NCBI RefSeq assembly: GCF_002218005.2
Contig: NZ_AP018678.1
Span: 1,860,001-1,924,000 of the forward strand
DNA length: 64,000 nt
Direction: 5' to 3'
Source of the DNA: Vibrio algivorus
GTDB lineage: Bacteria; Pseudomonadota; Gammaproteobacteria; Enterobacterales; Vibrionaceae
The notes beneath the pieces were generated by a model. It ran no database searches. It saw only the letters and a list, made by a program, of their open reading frames with translations, and was not told the origin of the DNA. Positions 1 through 8,593 of the stretch are shown here, in pieces. The first letter of the stretch is position 1. Each line of letters opens with the position of its first letter. The translations under genes and the position numbers were made by a program.

Positions 1-208
1 CTCTACCAGTGATGACGGTAAAGTTCGTATCGTTTGTGCTGACGGCTCGAAGTTCGCAATGGACAACGCGAAAACTTTAGACACAATGCGTGACCTAAAT
101 GCTTCTTATTGTTCTGGTGAAGGTCTAGGTCAATTTAACGAAAGCTCTCGTTACTACATGTTCAAATGTAAGTCTGGCTCAATGATTAGCATCAACAAAG
201 ACGACTAA
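1..208 (+). CDS. C-terminal end of an unrecognised protein (5' end outside window)
   Basis: An open frame enters from the left edge (first full codon at base 2) and stops with TAA at 206-208, giving 68 visible residues. It reads with GDG/ADG-type turns, two cysteines (one in an SYCSGEG stretch, one in MFKCKSG) and ends SINKDD. I do not recognise the family; the pattern would suit a small periplasmic or secreted protein with a disulfide, but the signal region is missing. A strong terminator follows at 274-311 after a heptamer array. Coding status is supported by the clean frame and the terminator. Confidence 0.6.
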   Translation, partial: STSDDGKVRIVCADGSKFAMDNAKTLDTMRDLNASYCSGEGLGQFNESSRYYMFKCKSGSMISINKDD

Positions 209-209
209 G

Positions 210-265
210 TTTCGAGTTTCGAGTTTCGAGTTTCGAGTTTCGAGTTTCGAGTTTCGAGTTTCGAG
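210..265 (+). repeat. Tandem heptamer array, TTTCGAG x 8
   Basis: Eight perfect head-to-tail copies of TTTCGAG begin one base after the stop codon of the preceding gene. The same heptamer in reverse complement (CTCGAAA x 6) follows nadK at 47496-47537, and a relative (GTCTCGG x 3) follows recN at 49350-49370. No spacers are present. Confidence 0.95.
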
Positions 266-273
266 AAAATCTT

Positions 274-311
274 AAAGCCTCAGTTTGAATGTGCAAACTG
301 AGGCTTTTTTA
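274..311 (+). terminator. Rho-independent terminator of the leftmost gene
   Basis: An inverted repeat, AAGCCTCAGTTTG against CAAACTGAGGCTT, is followed by a run of T. It ends the gene stopping at 208. Confidence 0.9.
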
Positions 312-316
312 TTATT

Positions 317-481
317 TATACCAATCACACTAATTAAATAGTCAGAAATTGCGTAGGAAAAAGGTTTGAGAACAAGGCGAAAATTTTCGATAAGTAGTAT
401 TCTACAATCAAAATTTATAACGCAGTTATCGAGCCTTTTAACAAGCAAGGATGATTAGATAATTTAGTACGATTGGTATTA
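317..481. repeat. MITE-like palindromic element, ATACCAATC family
   Basis: The stretch starts TATACCAATCACACTAATTA and ends with GTACGATTGGTATTA, so the ends are imperfect inverted repeats of about 20 bp. It has no coding capacity. Shorter relatives with the same ends lie at 19405-19496 and 61268-61310. I infer a non-autonomous mobile or formerly mobile intergenic element. Confidence 0.75.
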
Positions 482-490
482 TCCCAAAAC

Positions 491-520
491 AAAACCCAGC
501 CATTTCTGGCTGGGTTTTAT
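491..520. terminator. Bidirectional hairpin terminator
   Basis: AAAACCCAGCCA-TTTC-TGGCTGGGTTTT is a near-perfect stem with A-rich and T-rich flanks, so it can work on both strands. It lies between the leftmost gene and convergent glyA. Confidence 0.75.
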
Positions 521-525
521 CTCTT

Positions 526-575
526 TCGAGAAGCGAAGCGCTCTAGATTCGAGTTACGAAATTCGTCTCTTATCT
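526..575. repeat. Dispersed CGAGAAGCGAAGCG-type intergenic repeat
   Basis: The motif CGAGAAGCGAAGCGCTCTAG with a following GATTCGAGTTACGAA recurs in variants at 5455-5615, 29020-29053, 30145-30178 and 41945-42095. All copies are intergenic and rich in TCGAG/CGAAGCG. The function is unknown. Confidence 0.6.
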
Positions 576-619
576 GACGCTGCTATAAACTGTTTTACAA
601 CGAGTTTAATTTCAAAATA

Positions 620-696
620 AAAAGAGCGAGTTCAAGAAAGAGGCACGGATTTTACGCTAGTAAATGAGTACCTCTGCCGCAGAAATCGCTCCTTTT
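620..696 (-). terminator. Nested hairpin ending glyA
   Basis: Read on the minus strand downstream of glyA, an outer stem (AAAGGAGCGA with TCGCTCTTT) encloses an inner stem (AGAGGTAC with GTGCCTCT) and is followed by TTTTTATTTT. The two-tier shape is more elaborate than a usual terminator. Confidence 0.7.
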
Positions 697-708
697 TATC
701 CAGAAATA

Positions 709-1959
709 TTATGCGTAAACTGGTTTGCGCTTACAAATCTCTAATACTTTTGCTTTAGTTGCTTCAATCACAGACTCATCACCCATGTTGTCTAGAATGT
801 CACACATCCAGCCAGCAAGGTTTTTCGCATCTTCTTCAGTGAAGCCACGACGAGTGATTGATGGTGAACCAACACGAATACCAGAAGTTACAAATGGGCT
901 ACGTGGATCGTTTGGTACTGAGTTTTTATTTACTGTGATATTAGCTGAACCTAAAGCAGCATCGGCTTCTTTACCAGTAATATCTTTGTCGATTAGATCA
1001 ACAAGGAATAAATGGTTTTCAGTTGAACCAGAAACAATGTTGTAACCGCGAGCAATAAATTCTGCGACCATCGCTTTTGCATTGGCAACAACGCGAGCTT
1101 GGTATTCTTTGAATTCTGGCTCTAGTGCTTCCTTGAAAGCTACCGCTTTTGCCGCGATAACGTGCATTAGAGGACCACCTTGACCACCAGGGAAAACCGC
1201 TGAGTTTAATTTTTTATAAAGGTCTTCACCTTCATTCGAAAGAATCAAACCACCGCGTGGGCCAGCAAGCGTTTTATGCGTTGTTGTCGTAACTACGTGC
1301 GCATGAGGCACTGGGTTCGGGTAAACACCAGCCGCGATAAGACCAGCAACGTGAGCCATATCTACGAAGAAGTAAGCACCTACTTTATCTGCGATTTCAC
1401 GCATACGCGCCCAATCACAAACTTGAGAGTAAGCAGAGAAACCACCAATGATCATTTTTGGTTTGTGTTCTACCGCTAGCGCTTCCATTTCTTCGTAGTT
1501 AATTTGACCTTTCTCGTCAATGCCGTAAGGAATGATGTTGTAAAGCTTACCAGAGAAGTTTACTGGTGAACCGTGAGTTAAGTGACCGCCGTGCGCTAGG
1601 CTCATACCTAATACGGTATCACCTGCATTTAACAGCGCCATGTAAACTGCATTATTCGCCTGAGAACCAGAGTGAGGTTGTACGTTTGCATATTCAGCGC
1701 CAAATAACTCACATGCACGTTCAATCGCTAAAGTTTCTACTTTATCAACGTACTCACAACCACCGTAGTAACGCTTGCCAGGATAACCTTCTGCGTACTT
1801 ATTGGTTAGCTGAGAACCTTGGGCTTCCATCACACGTGGACTGGTGTAGTTTTCCGAAGCAATAAGCTCAATGTGCTCTTCTTGACGAAGAGTTTCTTCC
1901 TGAATTGCGGTAAAAAGATCCGCATCGTAATCCGCAATGTTCATATCACGCTTAAGCAT
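709..1959 (-). CDS. glyA: Serine hydroxymethyltransferase
   Basis: Cytosolic PLP enzyme converting serine plus tetrahydrofolate to glycine plus methylene-THF, feeding purine, thymidylate and methionine synthesis. The 416-aa length is typical. The start MLKRDMNIADYD matches the bacterial GlyA N-terminus, the PLP-lysine motif TTTTHKTLAGPRGG is present around residue 225, and the active-site stretch EHIELIASENYTS lies near residue 35. The gene stands alone on the minus strand, with a PurR-type operator about 95 bp upstream (2053-2068) and a structured terminator behind it. PurR control of glyA is established in enterobacteria; here it is inferred from the operator. Confidence 0.98.
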   Translation of the reverse strand: MLKRDMNIADYDADLFTAIQEETLRQEEHIELIASENYTSPRVMEAQGSQLTNKYAEGYPGKRYYGGCEYVDKVETLAIERACELFGAEYANVQPHSGSQANNAVYMALLNAGDTVLGMSLAHGGHLTHGSPVNFSGKLYNIIPYGIDEKGQINYEEMEALAVEHKPKMIIGGFSAYSQVCDWARMREIADKVGAYFFVDMAHVAGLIAAGVYPNPVPHAHVVTTTTHKTLAGPRGGLILSNEGEDLYKKLNSAVFPGGQGGPLMHVIAAKAVAFKEALEPEFKEYQARVVANAKAMVAEFIARGYNIVSGSTENHLFLVDLIDKDITGKEADAALGSANITVNKNSVPNDPRSPFVTSGIRVGSPSITRRGFTEEDAKNLAGWMCDILDNMGDESVIEATKAKVLEICKRKPVYA

Positions 1960-2052
1960 TTGTATCTCCTGGTTCAGATTATCTGAAAAGTCCTAAAAAC
2001 CCGAAAGGTCCATAAAAACGGTAAGTTTCGTAAAAATACAGCCAACGACGCA

Positions 2053-2068
2053 AAGCAAACGTTTTCGT
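2053..2068 (-). promoter_or_regulatory. PurR operator upstream of glyA
   Basis: AAGCAAACGTTTTCGT closely matches the PurR consensus ACGCAAACGTTTTCGT. It sits in the 5' region of glyA. The rest of 1960-2348, between the divergent glyA and YitT-type genes, is AT-rich and shows no further recognisable element; I saw no glycine riboswitch. Confidence 0.8.
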
Positions 2069-2348
2069 CACTGTTTTTGATAGGCGTTATTCTACCTAAT
2101 TTGATCCATATCAGAAAGTAGCAATCTCAACTTTCTGCATGCAAAAACTTAACAATTAGGTTGAAGAAAAGTAATAGTGAACAGATTTCCACCATTCTTT
2201 GTTTATGGTGTACAAACCATATAATAAGTTTACATTTGCGTAAACATTCGAATACAACTCGTTAACCATGATTTTCTAACAAAAGTACCATAATCACACT
2301 TCATTGATTAGAATTTCGTTAATTATGGACAAGAATATTATTTCAGTG

Positions 2349-2951
2349 ATGGAAAAACACACAAAACGAGAAGATGGAATTGCACTACTAGTTGGAAGTT
2401 TTTTAGTCGCATTAGGCGTGTTTTTTCTCTCGTCTGCGCAACTCATTACTGGTGGCACAGCGGGGTTGGCACTATTACTGAGCCAACTTTCTTCTTTATC
2501 CTTCGGTACCTTATATTTTTTTATTAATCTACCATTTTATGCTTTAGCTTGGCTACGCTTTGGGAAAGCCTTTGCGATTAATAGCCTCCTTTGTGGTGCG
2601 TTAGTCGCTATTTTTGCCGACCAATTGTACAACGTTATCGTGCTGAGTCGGATCAATGAAATTTTTAGCGCAATAGCCGGTGGGTTATTAATTGGTATTG
2701 GTATGTTGATTTTATTTCGCCACCGCTCAAGCTTAGGCGGTTTTAATGTGATGTGCTTATTAATCCAAGATAAGACAGGAGTCTCTGTTGGTAAAACTCA
2801 AATGCTGCTCGATTGTAGTATTGTTATCGCATCGCTATTTTTTGTATCAAGCTGGACTATCGCCCTTTCGGTACTCGGCGCGATTATATTAAACATCACA
2901 TTAGCTATGAATCATAAGCCAAATCGCTATGCTGTTAGATACCAACAATAA
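2349..2951 (+). CDS. YitT-family integral membrane protein
   Basis: A hydrophobic protein with about five to six membrane spans. Features are GSFLVALGVFFLSSAQLITGG near the N-terminus, the polar loop FRHRSSLGGFNVMCLLIQDKTG, and a short basic tail. These match the YitT/YczE-like membrane families; the transported substrate is unknown. I prefer the ATG at 2349 (MEKHTKRED), which puts a short charged leader before the first span. Earlier in-frame starts exist at 2304 (TTG) and 2325 (ATG). It is monocistronic, divergent from glyA and closed by the terminator at 2973-2999. Confidence 0.8.
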   Translation: MEKHTKREDGIALLVGSFLVALGVFFLSSAQLITGGTAGLALLLSQLSSLSFGTLYFFINLPFYALAWLRFGKAFAINSLLCGALVAIFADQLYNVIVLSRINEIFSAIAGGLLIGIGMLILFRHRSSLGGFNVMCLLIQDKTGVSVGKTQMLLDCSIVIASLFFVSSWTIALSVLGAIILNITLAMNHKPNRYAVRYQQ

Positions 2952-2972
2952 ATACTCTAAAACTACAGTTCT

Positions 2973-2999
2973 AAAAAAAGGGCTCAAAGGCCCTTTTTT
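2973..2999. terminator. Bidirectional terminator
   Basis: AAAAAAAGGGC-TCAAA-GGCCCTTTTTT forms a GC stem with A- and T-tracts on both sides. It separates the YitT-type gene from the convergent MliC-like gene. Confidence 0.85.
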
Positions 3000-3007
3000 A
3001 TAAAACT

Positions 3008-3406
3008 TTACTCTTTCACTTGGAAGCAGTCGTGAAAGGTTTCGTGGTTTAAAGTGATAATAGCTTTATCTCCTTTTCCCCAAAATGTTTGCATACCATC
3101 TACCGATGCATATTTACTACCTGATGCCGATTCTACGCGAATAAGTGGATAAGAGCCTGAACGCTCAACGAGCATTGCTTGTTCCTGACCGGAATACTCA
3201 ATTAAGAAAGGCTTTTCAAACTTACCTTGTGATTCACTTTCAGACTGATCAATTCGACATTTATAAGCAACGCCCACCACCTTAACGCCATCCACTGAAG
3301 TAGTGGTCGCAATATTATCGGAACTTGGTTGTTCTTCAACTGTGGTACAGCCTGACAGTAATGCGAGAGAAAGCATTGTAAATAAAAACGACTGACTACA
3401 TGTCAT
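3008..3406 (-). CDS. MliC-like lysozyme-inhibitor lipoprotein
   Basis: A 132-aa protein with a lipoprotein signal (lipobox LLSGC, Cys20), so it should be lipid-anchored in the envelope. The mature part carries the MliC/PliC pattern: a YKC segment near residue 48, FLIEYSG, a SGSKY segment near residue 95, the aromatic FWGKGDKAIITL strand, and a late Cys (HDCF) that could pair with YKC. Proteins of this family bind c-type lysozyme. It lies just downstream of the Yej-type transporter genes on the same strand, with 14 bp between them. Family assignment is by motif only. Confidence 0.7.
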   Translation of the reverse strand: MTCSQSFLFTMLSLALLSGCTTVEEQPSSDNIATTTSVDGVKVVGVAYKCRIDQSESESQGKFEKPFLIEYSGQEQAMLVERSGSYPLIRVESASGSKYASVDGMQTFWGKGDKAIITLNHETFHDCFQVKE

Positions 3407-3420
3407 AAATCACCATCCAA

Positions 3421-4416
3421 TTAATTATATAAAAAACACGATACAGAATGATGTGAATTTTCATCTTCCATCAAAACAGGTTGTTGCTGACATTTTGACA
3501 TGACTTGAGGACAACGTGAAGCAAAGCGACAACCTTTAGGTCTATCAATCGGCGATGGAATATCCCCTTTTAATAAAATGCGTTCACCAATTCCTTGTTC
3601 TTCCCATCGAAGTTTGGCATTTCTGTATTTAGGGTGAGTAATCGGAATCGCCGATAATAAAGATTGGGTATACGGATGTTTCGGGTGCTGATAAACCTGC
3701 TGTGCCTCGCCATATTCGACAATTTGACCAAGGTACATAACAGCAATTTTATCGGAGATATGACGAATGACCGATAAATCATGGGCAATAAAAATTAACG
3801 TCAGATCCATTTCTTTTTGTAATTCAAGTAGCAAATTTAGTATTTGCGCTTGAACCGAAACATCTAGCGCAGATACTGACTCATCACATACTATTAGCTT
3901 CGGCTTTAATGCAATAGCCCGCGCAATGCCAATCCGCTGCTTCTGCCCACCAGAAAATTCATGAGGGTAGCGTTCAGCGGCATCCGGCGTTAAACCTACT
4001 TTTACGAGTAACTCTGATACCCATTGTTTTCTTTCTGCTTCGCTACCCAATTTATGGATAACAAATGGTTCTTGCAAAATCATCCCTACAGTATGACGAG
4101 GGTTTAATGATTCCGTAGGATCTTGAAATACCATCTGCATTTCTTGTCGCAACGAGCGCATAGCCTTGTTATCAAGCTGACAAATATCCTGCCCTTTAAA
4201 TAAGATTTGCCCGCTAGTCGGTTCATATAACCGCAACAAACTTCGGCCTAAGGTACTTTTACCACAACCTGATTCCCCAACGATTCCTAAAGTTTCACCT
4301 TTATTTACGACTAGAGAAACATCATCGACTGCATGAACAGTATAGCCTTTTTTTAACAAGCCTTTTCCTGAATGAAAGTACTGTTTAAGGTTTTTAATCC
4401 TAATTAGCTCACTCAT
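3421..4416 (-). CDS. Peptide ABC transporter ATPase, OppF/DppF type
   Basis: ATP-hydrolysing subunit of an oligopeptide importer. It has Walker A GESGCGKS, Q-loop MVFQDP, signature FSGGQKQR, Walker B LIVCDE, the H-loop AHD, and the C-terminal OppF-type region with the GCRFASRCP cysteine cluster. I start it at the ATG at 4416 (MSELIRIKN) because this gives a TGA/ATG overlap of 4 bp with the preceding ATPase gene; an 18-residue extension upstream would lie inside that gene. It works with the other ATPase, the YejB/YejE permeases and the YejA-like binding protein. In E. coli the two ATPase halves are one protein (YejF); here they are separate. Confidence 0.93.
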   Translation of the reverse strand: MSELIRIKNLKQYFHSGKGLLKKGYTVHAVDDVSLVVNKGETLGIVGESGCGKSTLGRSLLRLYEPTSGQILFKGQDICQLDNKAMRSLRQEMQMVFQDPTESLNPRHTVGMILQEPFVIHKLGSEAERKQWVSELLVKVGLTPDAAERYPHEFSGGQKQRIGIARAIALKPKLIVCDESVSALDVSVQAQILNLLLELQKEMDLTLIFIAHDLSVIRHISDKIAVMYLGQIVEYGEAQQVYQHPKHPYTQSLLSAIPITHPKYRNAKLRWEEQGIGERILLKGDIPSPIDRPKGCRFASRCPQVMSKCQQQPVLMEDENSHHSVSCFLYN

Positions 4417-5441
4417 AATACTGACTCCTGACGGCTGCCTTTGATAGGTAAATCTGGCCAGAAGTGACAACTAATTTGGTGCTCAGCATTTTTCATTTCT
4501 AGAACAGGAGTTCGTTGTAAGCATTTCTCTTGTTGATAAGGGCAACGTGAAGAAAACCGACATCCCACGGGCATATCGTTGAGATTAGGCACCGAGCCTT
4601 CAATCGTCGGCAACATAGCTTTGGGGATTGATTGACTATTAGGCATAGAAGCTAATAATCCTTGAGTATATGGATGACTAGGGTAGTCGAACAGCTCAAA
4701 TACATCGGCTTGCTCGACAACCTTTCCAGCATACATTACCACCACTTGATCACAAATTTCAGCAACCACTCCCAAGTCGTGGGTAATGAAGATAATCGAC
4801 ATGCCAGTCTCTTGTTGCAGTGATTTCATTAGGTCTAAAATTTGCGCCTGTACTGTCACATCGAGCGCTGTAGTCGGTTCATCACAAATCAGCACATCTG
4901 GTTTACACGCTAATGCAATCGCAATCATTACACGCTGGCGCATACCTCCAGATAATTGATGGGGAAACTCCAACATACGTTGTTTTGGTGAAGGAATACC
5001 GACTTTTTCTAGCATTTCGAGTGACAATTGATAGCGCTGTTTTTTGCTAAACTTTGATTGATGCAATTGATACACTTCCATTAATTGCTTACCAATCGTA
5101 TGCACAGGATTAAGCGCTGTCATAGGATCTTGAAATATCATCGAAATGGCATTACCACGCATTTGATACATTTTTTCAGCAGGAAGTGTAGCTAAGTCAT
5201 CAACCTTGTCTTGATGAGTGTATTCAATGCTTCCCGACACCACCTGACCAAAAGGTTTTGGCAACAGCCCCATAATCGACATTGCCGTGACGCTTTTACC
5301 ACAGCCAGATTCTCCGACTAGGCCAATGGTTTTTCCTTTCGGTACATGGAAGGTCACACCATCAAGCACACGAACTTGACCATTATCAGTTTCAAATTCA
5401 GTGCATAAATCGGTAATGGTTAAAACTGAAGTTTGGGGCAT
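4413..5441 (-). CDS. Peptide ABC transporter ATPase, OppD/DppD type
   Basis: A 342-aa ATPase with Walker A GESGCGKS near residue 40, MIFQDPMTALNP, signature LSGGMRQR, Walker B VLICDEPTTALD, H-loop ITHD, and the C-terminal GCRFSSRCPYQQEKC Cys motif of OppD-type subunits. It pairs with the overlapping downstream OppF-type ATPase as the motor heterodimer of the Yej-type importer on the inner face of the membrane. The gap to the binding-protein gene is 182 bp and contains a dispersed repeat, so transcript coupling there is uncertain. Confidence 0.93.
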   Translation of the reverse strand: MPQTSVLTITDLCTEFETDNGQVRVLDGVTFHVPKGKTIGLVGESGCGKSVTAMSIMGLLPKPFGQVVSGSIEYTHQDKVDDLATLPAEKMYQMRGNAISMIFQDPMTALNPVHTIGKQLMEVYQLHQSKFSKKQRYQLSLEMLEKVGIPSPKQRMLEFPHQLSGGMRQRVMIAIALACKPDVLICDEPTTALDVTVQAQILDLMKSLQQETGMSIIFITHDLGVVAEICDQVVVMYAGKVVEQADVFELFDYPSHPYTQGLLASMPNSQSIPKAMLPTIEGSVPNLNDMPVGCRFSSRCPYQQEKCLQRTPVLEMKNAEHQISCHFWPDLPIKGSRQESVL

Positions 5442-5454
5442 TATAATTCCACTT

Positions 5455-5615
5455 GTTAAACTCTGTTCGATTCTCGTCGCTCGGCCGCTTCGCTAATCGT
5501 TACTAGAAAAAGATAATATCCAAGCAACTTATCGATAAACGAGAAGTGAAACGCCCGAGATTCTAGTTACGAAACCACCTTCGGTTCTCTAGGGTATACA
5601 ACTAGAATCCCTGCA
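5455..5615. repeat. Dispersed intergenic repeat with palindromic parts
   Basis: The gap between the binding-protein gene and the first ATPase gene contains TTCTCGTCGCTCGGCCGCTT, CGAGAAGTGAAACGCCCGAG and ACTAGAA/TTCTAGT segments. These resemble the repeats at 526-575, 29020-29053, 30145-30178 and 41945-42095. No gene is visible. Confidence 0.5.
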
Positions 5616-5623
5616 CCTCTTAT

Positions 5624-7471
5624 CTACCTATATTTCTCATCAACAATCGTTACTGGCTCAAACGCTTTACCTGAACCCATCGCGTCTTTGGTTTCTTTTT
5701 TCGCCTCTTGATCGATCCAGAAAGTACCTAAACTACCGATAAAACCTGAAGGGTAGAATAGCGCCTCGGTTTGTTTGGTCGCCAGTTCTTTTGGTAACTT
5801 CATCCAACGCCAATACCCCTCACGTGCATAAGGAACGCTGTAACCTGGGATCACCACCTTAGCGTCATCAATTTTCTGTTGAATTTGACGAGATAACTGA
5901 TGTTTTTCAGACAAATCAAATTCATTACGATAGGACTCAATTAACTTATCTAACTCAGGTGAGCTGTAGTTGGTGAAGTTATTATTTTGCGGTTTATTAG
6001 CAAATTCAGAAGAGAAATACTGCCAGTACACCGGAATACGTGAAGCTGACATGTCATGAAATGACAGTTGATGTTTTTTCTCAAGCACATACTTAAACAT
6101 GCTAGAACCATCGATCAGATTAAGCGTTAAGTCCAAACCGGCCAATTTGGCCTGCTCACGTAAATATGCAATGCGCGGAGTATGCGCCGGCGTCGCATAA
6201 GTTACAGCAAAACTAAGTCTCTGACCCTTATCATTTTGGCGGATGCCATCTGGGCCAATTTGGGCAAAGCCTGCTTTTTCAAAGAAAGAAGCCGCTAGTT
6301 TAGGATCAAATTTTGGCGCAGTAATACCTGGCTGATCATACTCGCCATGTCCACTACCCATTGGGTTATTTTTACGAACATAATCATTACGCAGAATTTT
6401 ATCTAGCATGCCGTCATAATCCATTGCATGCATTAACCCTTGGCGTACATTAATATCATCTAACATTGGCATCGCGGTATTCAACCAAATACCTCCAGCC
6501 CCTACTGGCGCTTGGTTAAACGCCCACGCTTTATGGATATAACCTTTGTCGTAGTTTTCCCCTACCGCTTTATCATGCCAAAGCGTAGGGCGAACTAAAG
6601 CAAATGAGTCTAACTGACCTTTTTCAAAATATTTAAACGCAATATCTGGATCTCGAATCACTTTAATACTGATTTTTTCAACATTAAAACGATGTTGATA
6701 GTACTTATTACTATAGCCCCACCAGTCTTTCACATGCTTAAAACTAACCGCTTTGCCTTTATCAATATCACTGATGTAATACGGACCTACGGTTGGCTCC
6801 GGCTTAAAGTTATACCGACGAACAAAATCATCATCAATACCATCGCCATTATCATCTTTACGAGGATTAGCATAAAAATGAGCTGGAATTGGTGACAAAT
6901 TAACATAATCCATCAACTCATCGGGATTTCTTGGTTTACCTGAAACTACCGCAATGGTGTGATCATCATAGGCAATCACATCACTAACTTCTTTGGTGTA
7001 AAAGTCATTATACCAAGGCGCAACGATATCTTTAGAGCGCATCATTTTGAGTATAAAGGTGAAATCTTTTGCGGTAACTGGTTTGCCATCGTTCCATTTC
7101 GCTTTTGGATCTAGCTTAAAATACACCGTTTTATGATCATCGGAAAATGCCCAAGAAGTGGCAATCGATGGGAGCCAATTATCTGTATTAGGGTGCCTAT
7201 CCAGCAATGCCATCGTGGATCGAGTCCAAGCGGCAAAGGTACCATTAGCATCTGGGCCGACGGTACGGAAGGTTTGAGGAAAGCTCGCCATGTAGGTGTG
7301 ATAAATACCACCGAACTTAGCTTCTGGTGAGGCAAAAATAGGATCGTTATTATTAGTCTGCCAATCTAAGTTATCTGGCAATTGAGCAGCATGAGAGAAA
7401 CCACTGGAAAACGCCACACTTAATGATATTCCACACAACCATAATGAGCGTAATTTAGTCGGTTTTATCAT
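5624..7471 (-). CDS. yejA: Periplasmic peptide-binding protein, YejA-like (SBP family 5)
   Basis: A 615-aa extracytoplasmic solute-binding protein with a Sec signal peptide (KLRSLWLCGISLSVAFSSG, cleavage near SHAA). Family-5 features are present: the segment LDPKAKWNDGKPVTAKDFTF near residue 120, VGPYYI near 230 and the C-terminal SGFIGSLGTFW region. An acidic DNGDGIDDD loop near residue 205 resembles a calcium-binding loop. The size and the partner permeases match YejA (about 600 aa), which delivers oligopeptides, including microcin C-type peptides, to YejBEF in E. coli; the substrate here is inferred. Confidence 0.88.
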   Translation of the reverse strand: MIKPTKLRSLWLCGISLSVAFSSGFSHAAQLPDNLDWQTNNNDPIFASPEAKFGGIYHTYMASFPQTFRTVGPDANGTFAAWTRSTMALLDRHPNTDNWLPSIATSWAFSDDHKTVYFKLDPKAKWNDGKPVTAKDFTFILKMMRSKDIVAPWYNDFYTKEVSDVIAYDDHTIAVVSGKPRNPDELMDYVNLSPIPAHFYANPRKDDNGDGIDDDFVRRYNFKPEPTVGPYYISDIDKGKAVSFKHVKDWWGYSNKYYQHRFNVEKISIKVIRDPDIAFKYFEKGQLDSFALVRPTLWHDKAVGENYDKGYIHKAWAFNQAPVGAGGIWLNTAMPMLDDINVRQGLMHAMDYDGMLDKILRNDYVRKNNPMGSGHGEYDQPGITAPKFDPKLAASFFEKAGFAQIGPDGIRQNDKGQRLSFAVTYATPAHTPRIAYLREQAKLAGLDLTLNLIDGSSMFKYVLEKKHQLSFHDMSASRIPVYWQYFSSEFANKPQNNNFTNYSSPELDKLIESYRNEFDLSEKHQLSRQIQQKIDDAKVVIPGYSVPYAREGYWRWMKLPKELATKQTEALFYPSGFIGSLGTFWIDQEAKKETKDAMGSGKAFEPVTIVDEKYR

Positions 7472-7495
7472 TGTCTTTCCTTAAACATTTATTTA

Positions 7496-7538
7496 ATACC
7501 CAAGTAACTTGAGTATATACCCAAGTAACTTGGGTATA
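7496..7538. repeat. Two abutting TATACCCAAGTAACTTG palindromes
   Basis: ATACCCAAGTAACTTGAGTAT is followed directly by TATACCCAAGTAACTTGGG plus TATA, two palindromes built from the end sequence of the repeat family at 24067-24260 and 49940-50106. They lie between the permease and binding-protein genes and could act as an mRNA stem-loop. Confidence 0.7.
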
Positions 7539-7539
7539 G

Positions 7540-8592
7540 TTAAACATATTTGGTAAAGCGTTTGGGATCAAAGGCTTCACGAATCGCTTCACCAATAAAT
7601 GTCACCATAATTAACACAGATACAATTGCCGTCACCACAGAAATAGCAATCCATGGTGCATCGAGATTGGACTTACCTTGCTGTAGTAATTCCCCCCAAC
7701 TCGGGGTCGGCGGCATCAAGCCTAACCCTAGATAATCTAGTGCGGTTAATGCGGTAATATTGGCGACAATGGTAAAAGGTGCCAAGGTAACTATCATCAC
7801 CATAGTATTAGGCAAAATATGATGAAATAAAATTCTCCAATTTGACGCACCTAATGCTTTTGCTGCCAACGTATATTCACGCGCTTTTTCTTTATACGTC
7901 ATGGTCCGCATGTACCAAGTCATGCCCATCCAACCAAACAATACATTGATAAAGGTAAATAGCATAAAGCTGGGTTGCATAATGGAGACTAAGATCATAA
8001 TCACATACAAAAACGGTACCATTGACCAAATCTCGATAAACCGTTGAAAGAAAAGGTCAAACTTTCCACCCCAAAAGCCCATCACACAACCAACGGTTAC
8101 GCCAATCGCATACGAAATCGCCATGGTTAGCAGCGCAAAGCCCATGGCAATTCTAAAACCATATAGCAGACGAGCGAGAATATCTCGTCCTATAGTATCG
8201 GTTCCTAAATAGTGTTTGCTTGCCATGCTTGGCCCTGCGGGAGGAAAGTTGCTATCAAAATCTTGTTCATAAGGATTCCAAGGCACCAGCGGCATAATCA
8301 CCAAGCCTTGCGGATCTTTGTCGGTTATCACTTTTTGCAGTTGGCGATAATTAGTTTCAGCCTGATAACCAAGATCAAAGGTACTACCGGAAATTACATC
8401 CGCGTAAGTTGGGAAATACCATTGCTCTTGATACTTCACCACAATGGCCCGGCTATTAACTAGTAACTCTGCCAATAACGCGATCACAAATAAAAACGTT
8501 AAGATCATCAGTGACCAATAACCACGCTTGATCGCTTTAAAGCGTTTTATTTTCTTTTGAGTTAACGGGTTAGAAATAAAAGCTAATCTCAT
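7540..8592 (-). CDS. yejE: Peptide ABC transporter permease, YejE-like
   Basis: Inner-membrane permease with one N-terminal span after RGYWSLMILTFLFV, a large periplasmic loop containing YQEQWYFPTY (characteristic of YejE), then five C-terminal spans with the EAA loop KALGASNWRILFHHILPN that contacts the ATPases. I use the ATG at 8592 (MRLAFISN); the TTG-type extension to 8622 would run into yejB. The stop of yejB is 1 bp away, so the two are translationally linked. The length of 350 aa is close to YejE. Confidence 0.92.
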   Translation of the reverse strand: MRLAFISNPLTQKKIKRFKAIKRGYWSLMILTFLFVIALLAELLVNSRAIVVKYQEQWYFPTYADVISGSTFDLGYQAETNYRQLQKVITDKDPQGLVIMPLVPWNPYEQDFDSNFPPAGPSMASKHYLGTDTIGRDILARLLYGFRIAMGFALLTMAISYAIGVTVGCVMGFWGGKFDLFFQRFIEIWSMVPFLYVIMILVSIMQPSFMLFTFINVLFGWMGMTWYMRTMTYKEKAREYTLAAKALGASNWRILFHHILPNTMVMIVTLAPFTIVANITALTALDYLGLGLMPPTPSWGELLQQGKSNLDAPWIAISVVTAIVSVLIMVTFIGEAIREAFDPKRFTKYV

Positions 8593-8593
8593 A

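Noticed and set aside
210..265. Tandem repeat as a possible CRISPR array
   Set aside because: The units are seven bases and abut directly, with no spacers and no cas genes nearby.
1960..2348. Glycine riboswitch upstream of glyA
   Set aside because: No tandem aptamer-like conserved segments are visible; only a PurR box is supported.
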